The notes under the pieces are model-generated. The model worked only from the letters and a program-made list of their open reading frames with translations, had not been told where the DNA came from and did no database searches. Position numbers and translations under genes: made by a program. This document shows positions 18,288-28,663 of a stretch of DNA of 64,000 nucleotides, in pieces (position 1 is the stretch's first letter; every line of letters begins with the position of its first letter). The stretch lies in assembly GCA_030849945.1 (NCBI GenBank), contig JAVDKK010000001.1, forward strand, positions 1,860,001 through 1,924,000, in the 5' to 3' direction. Source of the stretch: Schauerella fraxinea. GTDB lineage: Bacteria; Pseudomonadota; Gammaproteobacteria; Burkholderiales; Burkholderiaceae_B.

Positions 18288-19033
18288 CAGGCGATTCCAT
18301 CCCGCTATCGGAAACCATTGCCGAAGCGCTCCCCGCCAACGTCGTCGCGCACGGCAGTGCGTCCAGCGAGGTCATGGCGAAGGATCTCGCCGCCCACGTG
18401 GCCCGTCATCTCGCCGCCGCGTGCGCCGTCCGGGGGCAGGCGGTGCTGGCGGTGTCAGGTGGGCGCTCGCCCATTCCAGTATTCGAGGCACTGCGTGCGC
18501 TCGATGTGCCGTGGTCTCAGGTAACCGTCACGTTGGTCGACGAGCGGTGGGTGCCCGACGATCATCCCGACAGCAATGCCGGACTCGTGCGGCGTCATCT
18601 CTTGCAAGAGGGGGCTGCCGCAGCGTCGTTCGTCCCCTGGTACGACGGTTCCGCCGATCCCTACGTGGGCCAGGCGCACTGCGAAGCGGCATTGCAGGAA
18701 TTGCCGCTGCCGTTCGACGTGGTGCTGCTGGGGATGGGCGACGATGGGCACACCGCTTCGCTCTTTCCGGATGCACCCGAACTGGCCGCCGCGACCGACT
18801 TGACGCGCGACGCGCTTTGCGCAGCGATCATGCCCCCGGCGGCCAAGCAAGCACGGCTGTCGTTGACGCGCTATGCACTTGCTCGCCAATCGGCACGTCT
18901 GGTGCTGCAATGGTCGGGATCCGCCAAGCGTGAGGTGTTTCAACGCGCGGTTGCCGCGCCTACGCTTGCGCTACCGGTATCGCTTTTTCTTCACCAAACC
19001 TCAGTGCCTGTGGATGTCTGGTACGCGCCGTAA
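18284..19033 (+). CDS. pgl: 6-phosphogluconolactonase
   Basis: About 249 residues, hydrolysing 6-phosphogluconolactone to 6-phosphogluconate. Family motifs are AVSGGRSP near the N-terminus, VDERWVP and GMGDDGHTASLFP. I chose the GTG at 18284, which overlaps the zwf stop as GTGA and follows GGAGGA closely; an ATG at 18269 in the same frame is an alternative and would overlap zwf by 19 bp. Coupled second step between zwf and edd. Confidence 0.92.
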   Translation: MTGDSIPLSETIAEALPANVVAHGSASSEVMAKDLAAHVARHLAAACAVRGQAVLAVSGGRSPIPVFEALRALDVPWSQVTVTLVDERWVPDDHPDSNAGLVRRHLLQEGAAAASFVPWYDGSADPYVGQAHCEAALQELPLPFDVVLLGMGDDGHTASLFPDAPELAAATDLTRDALCAAIMPPAAKQARLSLTRYALARQSARLVLQWSGSAKREVFQRAVAAPTLALPVSLFLHQTSVPVDVWYAP

Positions 19034-19081
19034 GTCGCAATCGCCCGCAAGCCCGTCCGAGGTTCGTTTCAAGGATTTGTC

Positions 19082-20893
19082 ATGACGCTTCACGCCACCG
19101 TCCGCCACGTTACCGATCGCATCGTTGCACGCAGCACCGATACCCGGGCGCGTTATCTCGCGCAGATCGAGCACGACCGCAAGCAGGGGCCCACGCGCGC
19201 CGGCATGTCCTGTACCAATCTGGCGCACGCGTTTGCCGCTGCACCGGTCAACGACAAACTGATGCTGCGCGAAGAGCGCCGGTTGAATATCGGCATCGTG
19301 TCGGCCTACAACGACATGTTGTCGGCGCATCAGCCTTTCGAGCGTTTTCCGGGCATCATCAAACAGGCGGCGCGCGATGCCGGCGGCGTGGCCCAGTTCG
19401 CCGGGGGCGTGCCTGCCATGTGTGACGGCGTTACGCAGGGCGCGGCCGGCATGGAGTTGTCGCTGTTCTCGCGCGACGTGATTGCACTGTCCACGGCGGT
19501 TGCCCTGTCGCACAACGTGTTCGACGCGATGTTGTGCCTGGGGGTGTGCGACAAGATCGTGCCGGGTCTGCTCATTGGTGCACTCAAGTTTGGCCACCTG
19601 CCGGGAATTTTCGTGCCGGCGGGGCCCATGACCTCGGGCTTGCCGAACGATGAAAAAGCCAAGATCCGGCAGCGGTTCTCAAAGGGCGAAGTGACGCGCG
19701 AAGCCTTGCTCGAGGCCGAATCGCAGGCGTATCACGATGCGGGTACGTGCACCTTCTACGGCACCGCCAATTCCAACCAGATGCTCATGGAAATCATGGG
19801 TGTACATCTGCCGGGCGCGGCCTTCGTCAATCCCAATACGCCGCTGCGCGATGCGCTAACCGCGCACGCCGCCAAGCGGGTGCTCGCGCTTGCCGACCGC
19901 AATGCTTTCACGCCGTTGGGTCACGTGATCGACGAAAAGGCCATCGTCAACGGCATCGTGGGTCTGCATGCAACGGGCGGATCCACCAACCACACGATTC
20001 ACCTGGTGGCGATGGCGAAAGCGGCGGGCATTCTGATCAACTGGGATGACTTTGCCGAACTGTCCAACGTGGTGCCGTTGCTGGCACGGATTTATCCCAA
20101 CGGCAGCGCCGACGTGAATCACTTCCACGCCTCGGGCGGGATGGGTTTTCTGATTCGCGAACTGCTGGCGGCAGGCTTGCTGCATGAGGACGTGCAAACC
20201 GTGGCGGGGCCGGGGTTGTCGCACTATAGCCAAGAGCCGTTCCTGGAAGGAGACAAGCTGGTGTGGCGCGATGCGCCTGCGCACAGCGGTGATGAAAACG
20301 TGTTGCGTGTACACAGCCAGCCCTTTTCTGATAATGGCGGTCTCAAGGTGCTTGAAGGCAATATCGGTCGCGCTGTGTTGAAGGTGTCGGCGGTGAAGCC
20401 CGAGCACCGCATCGTGCGCGCCCCGGCTGCGGTGTATGACAGCCAGGAAGACGTGCTGGCGGCGTACAAGCGCAATGAACTCAATCGCGATGTGGTCGTC
20501 GTCGTGCGCTACCAGGGCCCGCGAGCCAACGGGATGCCGGAACTGCACAAGCTCACGCCGGCATTAGGTGTGTTGCAGGACGAAGGTTTTCACGTGGCGC
20601 TCGTCACGGACGGCCGGATGTCGGGCGCGTCGGGCAAGGTGCCCGCCGCCATTCACGTCTCGCCTGAAGGGCTGGGCGGCGGGCTGATTGCCCATATTCG
20701 CGATGGCGACATGATGACGGTCGATGGCGAGGCCGGTGTGCTGCACGTGGATGTCGACGCGGCCACATTGGCGGCGCGCGATACACCCGACCCCGATTTA
20801 TCGGCGCATGCGAGCGGTATCGGCCGGGAGCTGTTTGGCTTCTTTCGCAACAACGCCAGCGAAGCGGAGCAGGGCGCATCGCCGATGCTGTGA
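19082..20893 (+). CDS. edd: 6-phosphogluconate dehydratase
   Basis: A 603-residue IlvD/Edd-family dehydratase, full length compared with E. coli Edd. It converts 6-phosphogluconate to 2-keto-3-deoxy-6-phosphogluconate and needs an iron-sulfur cluster. Visible Cys-containing motifs are AMCDGVTQG and the LCLGVCDKI region; the C-terminal half has VTDGRMSGASGKVPAAIHVSPE. It follows pgl by 48 bp. The aldolase gene eda, often next to edd, is not in the window, so the pathway must be completed from elsewhere. Confidence 0.95.
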   Translation: MTLHATVRHVTDRIVARSTDTRARYLAQIEHDRKQGPTRAGMSCTNLAHAFAAAPVNDKLMLREERRLNIGIVSAYNDMLSAHQPFERFPGIIKQAARDAGGVAQFAGGVPAMCDGVTQGAAGMELSLFSRDVIALSTAVALSHNVFDAMLCLGVCDKIVPGLLIGALKFGHLPGIFVPAGPMTSGLPNDEKAKIRQRFSKGEVTREALLEAESQAYHDAGTCTFYGTANSNQMLMEIMGVHLPGAAFVNPNTPLRDALTAHAAKRVLALADRNAFTPLGHVIDEKAIVNGIVGLHATGGSTNHTIHLVAMAKAAGILINWDDFAELSNVVPLLARIYPNGSADVNHFHASGGMGFLIRELLAAGLLHEDVQTVAGPGLSHYSQEPFLEGDKLVWRDAPAHSGDENVLRVHSQPFSDNGGLKVLEGNIGRAVLKVSAVKPEHRIVRAPAAVYDSQEDVLAAYKRNELNRDVVVVVRYQGPRANGMPELHKLTPALGVLQDEGFHVALVTDGRMSGASGKVPAAIHVSPEGLGGGLIAHIRDGDMMTVDGEAGVLHVDVDAATLAARDTPDPDLSAHASGIGRELFGFFRNNASEAEQGASPML

Positions 20894-21013
20894 GGCTGCG
20901 CTGCGCCCGAACGGTCAACGCGGTGGCCCAACCGTCTCAGTTGGCGCGATGCCTATGGACGGGGCCCCGCGGTGCCAGTGGCCAGTTCGGCAAATGTCGT
21001 CTAGCCGCGCCAC

Positions 21014-21547
21014 TCAATCGGCGCGCTTGCCTTCCCCGTTCGGAAACAGCGCGTCGATAAAACCGAAGCGCGTAAAGTCTTCGATGCGCGAGGGATACAG
21101 GCGACCGATCAGGTGATCGCACTCGTGCTGCACCACCCGCGCGTGAAAGCCTTCGGCTTCGCGCACGATGGGATTGCCTTGCGGGTCGAAGCCTTCGTAA
21201 CGAATGCGCGAATAGCGGGATACGACACCGCGCATGCCGGGTACCGACAGACAGCCTTCCCAGCCTTCCTCATGCACCTCGTCAAGCGGCGTGATCACCG
21301 GATTGCACAGGATGGTAAAGGGTACCGGAGGTGTGCCGGGCAGGCGCTCGACGCGGTCGAAACCGAAAACGACCAGTTGCAGGTCGACGCCGATCTGCGG
21401 CGCGGCAAGGCCCAGCCCTTTGGCGTCGCGCATGGTGTCAAACATATCCTCGATCAGCGCATCGAGTTCGGGCGTGGCAAATTGCGTTACAGGCTCGGCG
21501 ATCTTCAGCAGGCGCGGATCGCCCATTTTCAACAGGTCTCGAATCAT
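21014..21547 (-). CDS. def: Peptide deformylase
   Basis: A 177-residue metallohydrolase that removes the N-formyl group from nascent proteins. All three family motifs are present: GLGLAAPQIG (44-53), EGCLSVP (97-103, metal-ligand Cys) and HECDH (141-145, two metal-ligand His and the catalytic Glu). It stands alone, divergent from gloA with a 110-bp gap, rather than in the common def-fmt operon, so this may be one of two deformylases in the genome. Confidence 0.95.
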   Translation of the reverse strand: MIRDLLKMGDPRLLKIAEPVTQFATPELDALIEDMFDTMRDAKGLGLAAPQIGVDLQLVVFGFDRVERLPGTPPVPFTILCNPVITPLDEVHEEGWEGCLSVPGMRGVVSRYSRIRYEGFDPQGNPIVREAEGFHARVVQHECDHLIGRLYPSRIEDFTRFGFIDALFPNGEGKRAD

Positions 21548-21657
21548 AAAGCGTCCAGACGATGGTCTAACATGATGGTTTGGGTGAGCCTGGTAAACGC
21601 CGGTACGGCGCTGGCTAACCTTTAAGTCTTTTTGATGTTTTGACGGAAATACGAATT

Positions 21658-22044
21658 ATGCGACTACTTCACACGATGCTGCGCGTTGGCGATCTCGACA
21701 AATCGATCGCGTTTTATACCGATGTTTTGGGCATGCGGGTCCTGCGCCGTAGCGACTACCCCGAAGGCAAGTTCACGTTGGCGTTCGTGGGCTACGAAGA
21801 GGAGTCCACAGGTGCGGTGATTGAACTTACCCATAACTGGGACACCGATAAGTATGACCTGGGGTCAGGCTATGGGCACATCGCGCTTGAAGTCGACGAT
21901 GCCTACGCCGCCTGTGAGCGCGTGAAGCAGCAAGGCGGCAACGTCGTGCGCGAAGCCGGTCCGATGAAGCACGGCACCACCGTGATCGCGTTCATCGAAG
22001 ATCCGGACGGCTACAAGATCGAGTTCATCCAGAAGAAAACCTGA
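21658..22044 (+). CDS. gloA: Lactoylglutathione lyase (glyoxalase I)
   Basis: A 128-residue enzyme that isomerises the hemithioacetal of methylglyoxal and glutathione. The four metal ligands fall at the same positions as in the E. coli enzyme: H5, E56, H74 and E122, which suggests a Ni2+-type class II enzyme. The start at 21658 is set by H5. It sits between the divergent def gene and the convergent ygjP-type gene. Confidence 0.95.
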   Translation: MRLLHTMLRVGDLDKSIAFYTDVLGMRVLRRSDYPEGKFTLAFVGYEEESTGAVIELTHNWDTDKYDLGSGYGHIALEVDDAYAACERVKQQGGNVVREAGPMKHGTTVIAFIEDPDGYKIEFIQKKT

Positions 22045-22147
22045 ATCGGATCTCGTTCGAACGTCGGGGTAAAAGCCCCGAACATCTGCGCTTGACGATC
22101 AGGTAGCGTGCCACCGTCTATCGACGGCCGGCAGCGGGCCGCCCCGG

Positions 22148-23293
22148 CTAGAACGCCGGCAGGCTGCCCGGATCGTGATGCTTGAGCAGATTCTTGGCGT
22201 CTTCGAAGCCTGGCAGGATGTTGCCCACTTCCGCCCAGAAATCCTGGCTGTGGTTCATCTCACGCAAGTGCGCGAGTTCGTGCACGATCACGTAATCGAT
22301 GATGCTGGGCGAGAAGTGAATCAAGCGCCAGTTGAGCATGATGTTGCCATCGCTGGTGCATGAGCCCCAGCGGGTCGCCGCACCGGACAGGCGCCAGCGC
22401 TTGATGCGCAAGCCGCTCAATTCCAGAAAGTGCGATAAGCGCACGCCAAACCACGCACCCGCGCGACCCTGCAACCACGCTTGCGCGGCGTCGCGCACGC
22501 GTGCGTCGTCGGCGTTGGCGGGCAGGGGCAGATGCAGCGTGTCGCCGTCTTGCGGTTCATTCATGTCGCCCGTCATGAAGGCGGCCGATCGTCCCGAACC
22601 CAGCGCGATGCGAATGCGTTTACCCAGGTAGGGCATTTCGCCGTCTTGCTGCCAGAGCGTTTGCGCCAGGGCGAGACGCGATTGGCGAGCATGCCAGTCG
22701 CGCAACTTGTTCAGAATCCAGCGGGCTTTTTCTATTACCGCCTCGTCGATTTGCGACAGCGTGACCCAATTGGGCGCCGTCACACGCAGGCCGTCATCAG
22801 TGATCAAAAAACCGATGCTGCGACGCTTTGAACGTTGCAATACAAAGCCGATGGTTTGCTGGTCGGTACGCACTTCGCGCCAGCGGGCATTGGGCGGCAA
22901 CGTGGCCGGACACGTGGTCTGGATGCGAATGGGCGCACTGTCGGACAGGGCATTGCTGGAATTCAGAAACGGCAATTCGCCGGCGTCGCTTTTTAGTGGC
23001 GCACTCGCGTCCAGCGCTGCTGCATTAGGTGTGGCAGGCAAGGGGCGACCAGGCGCAGCGACAACTGGTGCGCCGGCAGTCGGCACGTCGGCAACTGGTG
23101 CGTCGACAGCTGGTGCGACCGCGGCCGGCGCGTCGACAACTGGTGCGCCGGCAGCCGGCGTGTTGCCAGCCGGCGACGTCACTGCGGGTGTAGGAGCCGG
23201 CCGTGCAGGTGGCGCCGTGTTGCTATTTGCCGGCGCCAGATCTTCAGCGCGCGGTGGCGCCGAAAACAGGTCGAGCTGATCAGTTCGAGGCAT
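22148..23293 (-). CDS. YgjP-like (DUF45/M48-type) metal-dependent hydrolase with a pentapeptide-repeat N-terminus
   Basis: A 381-residue protein. The C-terminal part is a YgjP/SprT-like metallopeptidase domain with HELAH (338-342) and a third His at 348. The substrate is unknown. The first 130 residues are low complexity: an Ala/Pro/Val/Thr-rich array of five-residue units (pattern A-P-x-x-x, about residues 40-80) encoded by a 15-bp tandem repeat. The start overlaps the end of plsC by 14 bp, so this is the last gene of the glyQ-glyS-gmhB-plsC unit. Confidence 0.8.
   Translation of the reverse strand: MPRTDQLDLFSAPPRAEDLAPANSNTAPPARPAPTPAVTSPAGNTPAAGAPVVDAPAAVAPAVDAPVADVPTAGAPVVAAPGRPLPATPNAAALDASAPLKSDAGELPFLNSSNALSDSAPIRIQTTCPATLPPNARWREVRTDQQTIGFVLQRSKRRSIGFLITDDGLRVTAPNWVTLSQIDEAVIEKARWILNKLRDWHARQSRLALAQTLWQQDGEMPYLGKRIRIALGSGRSAAFMTGDMNEPQDGDTLHLPLPANADDARVRDAAQAWLQGRAGAWFGVRLSHFLELSGLRIKRWRLSGAATRWGSCTSDGNIMLNWRLIHFSPSIIDYVIVHELAHLREMNHSQDFWAEVGNILPGFEDAKNLLKHHDPGSLPAF
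23059..23178 (-). repeat. Eight-unit 15-bp coding tandem repeat
   Basis: Eight 15-bp units run in phase with the reading frame of the YgjP-like gene. Units one (23059-23073) and six (23134-23148) are identical on the + strand (CGACAACTGGTGCGC), showing recent duplication, while others have diverged. Each unit encodes five residues of the Ala/Pro/Val-rich N-terminal segment, so length changes would not shift the frame. Confidence 0.8.
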
Positions 23294-24008
23294 ACCTTTC
23301 CGGGTTCAGACGGCGCATTTCGTCTTCGATCCAGGTTTGTACTTTTTCGTTCAATTGCTCCGGCGTCAGCCCAGCGGAGGGAATGACGGGGCCGATCGAC
23401 ACGGTGATCAGGCCGGGGCGCTTGACGAAGGCGTTGCGGCGCCAGCATTCGCCCGAGTTGACTGCCACGGGGATGACGACCGCACCGGTGCGTGAAGCAA
23501 GCAATGCGCCACCCATCTTGAAACGGGCCGTTTGTCCGGGCGCCACGCGGGTGCCCTCGGGAAACAGAATGGGCCACCGGCCTTCGGCCAGCCGCAACTT
23601 TCCTTGTGCCACGACTTGGTCGAACGCATCGCGACCGCGCGCCCGATCGATCGGGATCATGCGCAGAAGCGCCAGGCCCCAACCGAAGAACGGCACCTTG
23701 TGCAGTTCGCGCTTGTAGACGAAACACAAATCGCGCGGCATGTAGGCGGGAAAAAACAAGGTTTCCCAGGCGGATTGATGTTTGGACAGCAGCACGGCGG
23801 GGCCGTCGGGCAGATTTTCCCAGCCTTTCACTTGCCAGCGGATGCCGCAGATGACGCGGGCGCCCCACACGGCCAGACGCGGCCAGCCGACGGTGAGCCG
23901 ATAGCGCTGATGCAACGGCAGGAAGGACCACAGCAGACAGGCGAAAGCGTACGGAATGACGGTAACCGCCAAGAACAACGCATAGAGCAGGGAACGCAGG
24001 CGGGCCAA
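23280..24008 (-). CDS. plsC: 1-acyl-sn-glycerol-3-phosphate acyltransferase
   Basis: A 242-residue membrane-associated acyltransferase forming phosphatidic acid in phospholipid synthesis. It has an N-terminal hydrophobic helix (about 8-30), the catalytic block HQSAWE (77-82; the common HX4D motif with Glu in place of Asp, as in many proteobacterial homologues) and FPEGTR (149-154). It begins one base after the gmhB stop and overlaps the next gene by 14 bp, so it is within an operon. Confidence 0.9.
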   Translation of the reverse strand: MARLRSLLYALFLAVTVIPYAFACLLWSFLPLHQRYRLTVGWPRLAVWGARVICGIRWQVKGWENLPDGPAVLLSKHQSAWETLFFPAYMPRDLCFVYKRELHKVPFFGWGLALLRMIPIDRARGRDAFDQVVAQGKLRLAEGRWPILFPEGTRVAPGQTARFKMGGALLASRTGAVVIPVAVNSGECWRRNAFVKRPGLITVSIGPVIPSAGLTPEQLNEKVQTWIEDEMRRLNPERYASN

Positions 24009-24009
24009 G

Positions 24010-24549
24010 TCAGGCTTCCTTCAACAAATCGTCAACGACAGCCGATAGATCGGCGCGTATGTGGGTACCTTCGGGCAGACCGCCGCTTTCGGCGGTGACC
24101 GCGCCTTTACCCGTTTGCACGAGCCAGGGGATGCAGCCCACCGCGGCGCTGGCTTGCAGATCGCGCAGCGAATCGCCAACGGCCGGCACGCCGGTGAGCG
24201 TGCGATCGTAGCGCAGCGCGATCTGCTGGAACATGCCCGGCAGCGGTTTGCGACAGGTGCACCCGTCATCGGGGCCGTGCGGACATAGAAAAATCGCATC
24301 GATCACGCCGCCGAAGACGGCGAGTTCGCGTTTCATTTTCTTGTGCATGGCGTTTAACGCGGCCATATCGAACAGGCCGCGGGCAAGCCCGGACTGATTG
24401 GTCGCGATCACGACGCGCCACTGTGCCTGCGTCAAGCGTGCGATGGCTGCCAGGCTACCCGGCAGTGCAATCCATTCGTCAGGCGTTTTGATGAAGGCAT
24501 CGCTGTCTTCATTGATGACGCCGTCGCGATCGAGAACGATGAGTTTCAC
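24010..24549 (-). CDS. gmhB: D-glycero-beta-D-manno-heptose 1,7-bisphosphate 7-phosphatase
   Basis: A 179-residue HAD phosphatase of the ADP-heptose pathway for the LPS inner core. The HAD nucleophile motif DRDGVIN starts at residue 7 (D7, D9), and a zinc site formed by C89, H91, C97 and C99 is the family hallmark. It overlaps glyS by four bases and is followed directly by plsC. Confidence 0.92.
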   Translation of the reverse strand: MKLIVLDRDGVINEDSDAFIKTPDEWIALPGSLAAIARLTQAQWRVVIATNQSGLARGLFDMAALNAMHKKMKRELAVFGGVIDAIFLCPHGPDDGCTCRKPLPGMFQQIALRYDRTLTGVPAVGDSLRDLQASAAVGCIPWLVQTGKGAVTAESGGLPEGTHIRADLSAVVDDLLKEA

Positions 24550-26699
24550 TGGGCCAACCTGGAAATGTCCGCCACGCGGTTCATCAAACGGTGCAATTGG
24601 GCGAGCAACGCAAGACGATTGGCGCGAATGGCGGGATCTTCGGCCATCACCATGATGTCATTGAAGAAGGCGTCGACGGCAGCGCGGCCCCGGGCCAGCG
24701 TTTGCAGGCTGCCGGCGAAGTCGCCTTGGGCAAACTGGGCCGCCGATTGCGGTTCGAGTTCGGCGATGGCGGCAGCCAGGGCGCGCTCGGCCGGCTCGGA
24801 CAAACGCGCTTCCACGACCGTGCCGATGTCGCCTTCGGCCTTCTTCAACAGATTGCCGATGCGCTTGTTGGCGGCTGCCAAGCTTGCGGCTTCGGGCAAG
24901 GCACCGAATGCGACCACGGCGCGCACGCGCTCGGCCACCTGGTGCAGCGGGGGCGACACGGCGATCACTGCGTCCACGCCGCTGCGGTCGAACGTGTTGG
25001 CCAACTGATTACGGTAGCGTTCGAACAGGAATGTCCGCACGTCGGCGATGACCGTGGCGTCGACCTTGCCCGGACCGAAGGCTTGTGCCGCGTGTTCGAG
25101 CACGGCGTCCAGCGTGAGCGGGCCATCGTCGCTGATCTTCAACCGGCCGCCGGCGGCGAGCTGTTCGAAAGCGCTGATCAGGCCGAGCGCCGCGCGGCGC
25201 AGGCCGAAGGGATCGCGTTCGCCCGTGGGGGCGCCGCCGATGCTCCAGATGCCGATCAGCGTTTCGGCGCGATCGGCGATAAACAGCGCCACGGCGGGCA
25301 GCGTGGCGTCATCGACGGGCTGGTCCCAGCGAATGCGGTATTGCTCGCGCAGCGCCGTGACCACCGAAGGCGCTTCGCCGTCGCCTTGTGCGTAGTACGC
25401 GCCCATGACGCCCTGCAACTCGGGAAACTCGCCGACCATATTGGTGCCCAGGTCGGCTTTGGCCAACAGGGCGGCACGGTCGGCAGCTTGCGCGTCGCCG
25501 CCCAGCGTTTGGGCCACGAAGGCTGCAAGCGCGCGGACCCGGGTGACGCGGGCGCCCTGGGTGCCGAGTTTGTTGTGATAGACCATCGTGTCCAACTGCG
25601 CGACGCGGCTGGCCAACGGCATCTTGCGGTCGGTGTCGACGAAGAACTTGGCATCGGCCAGGCGGGGGCGCACCACACGTTCGTTGCCGCCCACGATATT
25701 GATCGGGTCGGCCACGCGCATATTGCTGACGATCAGGAAGCGATGCGTGAGCTTGCCCGTGGCGGGGTCGAACAGCGGGAAGTACTTCTGATTGAGCCGC
25801 ATGGTCAAAATCAGGCATTCCTGCGGCACGTCGAGAAAGGCGTCGTCGAACGCGCCCACATACACCGTGGGTTGTTCGACCAGCGCCGTCACTTCATTGA
25901 GCAACGCCGGCACTTCCGGGTCGTTGCCCAGCGTGGCGCCCAGCTCGTGCGCCTTCGCTTGCAGTTGGGCGTCGATATCGGCGCGGCGCGCATCGAAGGA
26001 CGCAATCACACTACCGAATTCGGCCAGATGCGATTCGTAGCTATTGGCATCGGGCAGGATGACGGGATCGGTCGAGACGAAACGGTGGCCGTGCGTGCTG
26101 CGCCCGGCGGTCATGCCCAACGCATGCACTTCGATCACGTCGGCGCCGAAGAGGGCGATCAGGCCGTGCGCGGGGCGCACGAAGCGCACCGAGGTCACGC
26201 CGTCGGCCAGTTGATAGCGCATGACCTTGGGGATCGGCAGGCCGGCAATCGCCGTATCCAGCGCGTCTTGAAGGCCGTGGGCCAGATCGGCGCCTTCGGA
26301 CGTGCCGCGCGCCACCAGATAATCCTGCTTGCCGTCGGATTCGCGGGTGAGATCGGCGGGCGTCAGATGCCCCCAACCCTTGGCGGCGAGCTTCTTCTGC
26401 AATGCCGGCGTGGCGGCACCGTCTTGTGTAAGGCCCACTTTGACCGGCATCAGGCGCTCGGTGTAGTCGCGATCGGCGGCGCAGGCTTGCACGGCCGACA
26501 GGCGTACGGCCAGGCGGCGCGGCGTGGCGAAGGGCGTCACGGTGCAGCCGTCGGCCAACAGGCCATGTTTATCCAATGCGGCGCGCAGGCCTTCGGCGAA
26601 AGCCAGGCCCAGATTTTCGAGCGCCTTCGGCGGCAGTTCTTCGGTGAGCAGTTCGACCAGGAGAGGACGAATATCGGCGGGGGATGCGTTGTCAGTCAT
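24546..26699 (-). CDS. glyS: Glycine-tRNA ligase beta subunit
   Basis: A 717-residue beta subunit of the alpha2-beta2 bacterial glycyl-tRNA synthetase, full length. It starts immediately after glyQ with no gap. The N-terminal LLVELLTEELPPKAL is characteristic of this subunit, which recognises tRNA-Gly. A long open frame on the opposite strand here is a GC-skew shadow and not a gene. Confidence 0.96.
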   Translation of the reverse strand: MTDNASPADIRPLLVELLTEELPPKALENLGLAFAEGLRAALDKHGLLADGCTVTPFATPRRLAVRLSAVQACAADRDYTERLMPVKVGLTQDGAATPALQKKLAAKGWGHLTPADLTRESDGKQDYLVARGTSEGADLAHGLQDALDTAIAGLPIPKVMRYQLADGVTSVRFVRPAHGLIALFGADVIEVHALGMTAGRSTHGHRFVSTDPVILPDANSYESHLAEFGSVIASFDARRADIDAQLQAKAHELGATLGNDPEVPALLNEVTALVEQPTVYVGAFDDAFLDVPQECLILTMRLNQKYFPLFDPATGKLTHRFLIVSNMRVADPINIVGGNERVVRPRLADAKFFVDTDRKMPLASRVAQLDTMVYHNKLGTQGARVTRVRALAAFVAQTLGGDAQAADRAALLAKADLGTNMVGEFPELQGVMGAYYAQGDGEAPSVVTALREQYRIRWDQPVDDATLPAVALFIADRAETLIGIWSIGGAPTGERDPFGLRRAALGLISAFEQLAAGGRLKISDDGPLTLDAVLEHAAQAFGPGKVDATVIADVRTFLFERYRNQLANTFDRSGVDAVIAVSPPLHQVAERVRAVVAFGALPEAASLAAANKRIGNLLKKAEGDIGTVVEARLSEPAERALAAAIAELEPQSAAQFAQGDFAGSLQTLARGRAAVDAFFNDIMVMAEDPAIRANRLALLAQLHRLMNRVADISRLAQ

Positions 26700-27608
<909 letters not shown>

Positions 27609-27802
27609 GGAGCTTTGCGTTGCGCCGCTGCTTTTGCAAGCGTCGGCTGGTCATGACAAACCAACGATTTTAACTGGCTTCGGCCGGATGCGGCGGATGG
27701 GGTGCACAGGCCGGTTGTATGATGTTTCCGATATTCGAAAGCCGGGTGCTTCCGGCCTTCGCGCCCCGCGCCCGATTCCCCGACAAAAATAGGAGAAGAG
27801 AC

Positions 27803-28570
27803 ATGTCCGACCTGATCCACGTGGACGTCGCCGATGGCATCATGACCATCACGATCAACCGCCCCGAAGCGCGCAACGCGATCAACCTCGAGGCCGCCCA
27901 GGCGCTGGCCGCCGCGCTCGACCGTCTGGATAGCGACGAGAGCGTGCGCATCGGCGTGCTCACCGGCGCCAACAACACGTTCTCGTCCGGCATGGATCTC
28001 AAGGCGTTCGCCGCCACGGGCCAACGCCCGTATGTCGAAGGCCGCGGATTTGGCGGGCTGACGGAAGCGCCACCCAAAAAGCCGCTGATCGCTGCCGTCG
28101 AAGGCTACGCGCTGGCGGGCGGATGCGAACTGGCGCTGGCCTGCGACCTCATCGTGGCCTCGCGCACCGCCAATTTCGGTCTGCCTGAAGTCAAGCGCGG
28201 TCTGGTGGCCGGTGCCGGCGGCATGATGCGCTTGCCGCGCCGCCTGCCGTACCACATCGCCATGGAAATGGTGCTCACCGGCGATATGTTTCCTGCCGAG
28301 CGCGCGCACGGCTTCGGCTTGGTCAATCGCTTGAGCGAACCCGGTCAAGCATTGGCAGACGCCCAGGCGTTGGCCCGCACCATCGTGGCCAACGGCCCGC
28401 TGTCGGTGCAAACCGCCAAGCGCATCGTGTCTGAATCCGGCGATTGGTCGCGTGAAGAGATGTTCGATCGCCAGCGCCCGCTGGTGGCGCACATCTTCAC
28501 GTCGGCCGACGCCAAGGAAGGTGCCACGGCATTCGCCGAAAAGCGCGCGCCCGTCTGGCAAGGTAAATAA
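27803..28570 (+). CDS. Enoyl-CoA hydratase/isomerase (crotonase) family protein
   Basis: A 255-residue crotonase-fold enzyme preceded by a strong ribosome site (AGGAGAAGAG). The oxyanion-hole segments are SSGMDLKAFA and GYALAGGCELALACD. The second catalytic Glu lies in LPEVKRG. Such enzymes hydrate or isomerise enoyl-CoA thioesters; the exact substrate is not clear. It precedes the class I fumarase gene by 182 bp, separated by a perfect inverted repeat. Confidence 0.85.
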   Translation: MSDLIHVDVADGIMTITINRPEARNAINLEAAQALAAALDRLDSDESVRIGVLTGANNTFSSGMDLKAFAATGQRPYVEGRGFGGLTEAPPKKPLIAAVEGYALAGGCELALACDLIVASRTANFGLPEVKRGLVAGAGGMMRLPRRLPYHIAMEMVLTGDMFPAERAHGFGLVNRLSEPGQALADAQALARTIVANGPLSVQTAKRIVSESGDWSREEMFDRQRPLVAHIFTSADAKEGATAFAEKRAPVWQGK

Positions 28571-28663
28571 TTTCTCGCTCAACGCCGCCGACCGCGCCTT
28601 GTGGCTGAACCTCGATCTGCAGCGCGCTCGCCGCATTGTGGATACAGCTTAATAGTGACGAAA

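Noticed and set aside
22063..22082. Small CGGGG/CCCCG hairpin after gloA as a terminator
   Set aside because: Only a 5-bp stem with an A-rich loop and no T-tract; too weak to list.
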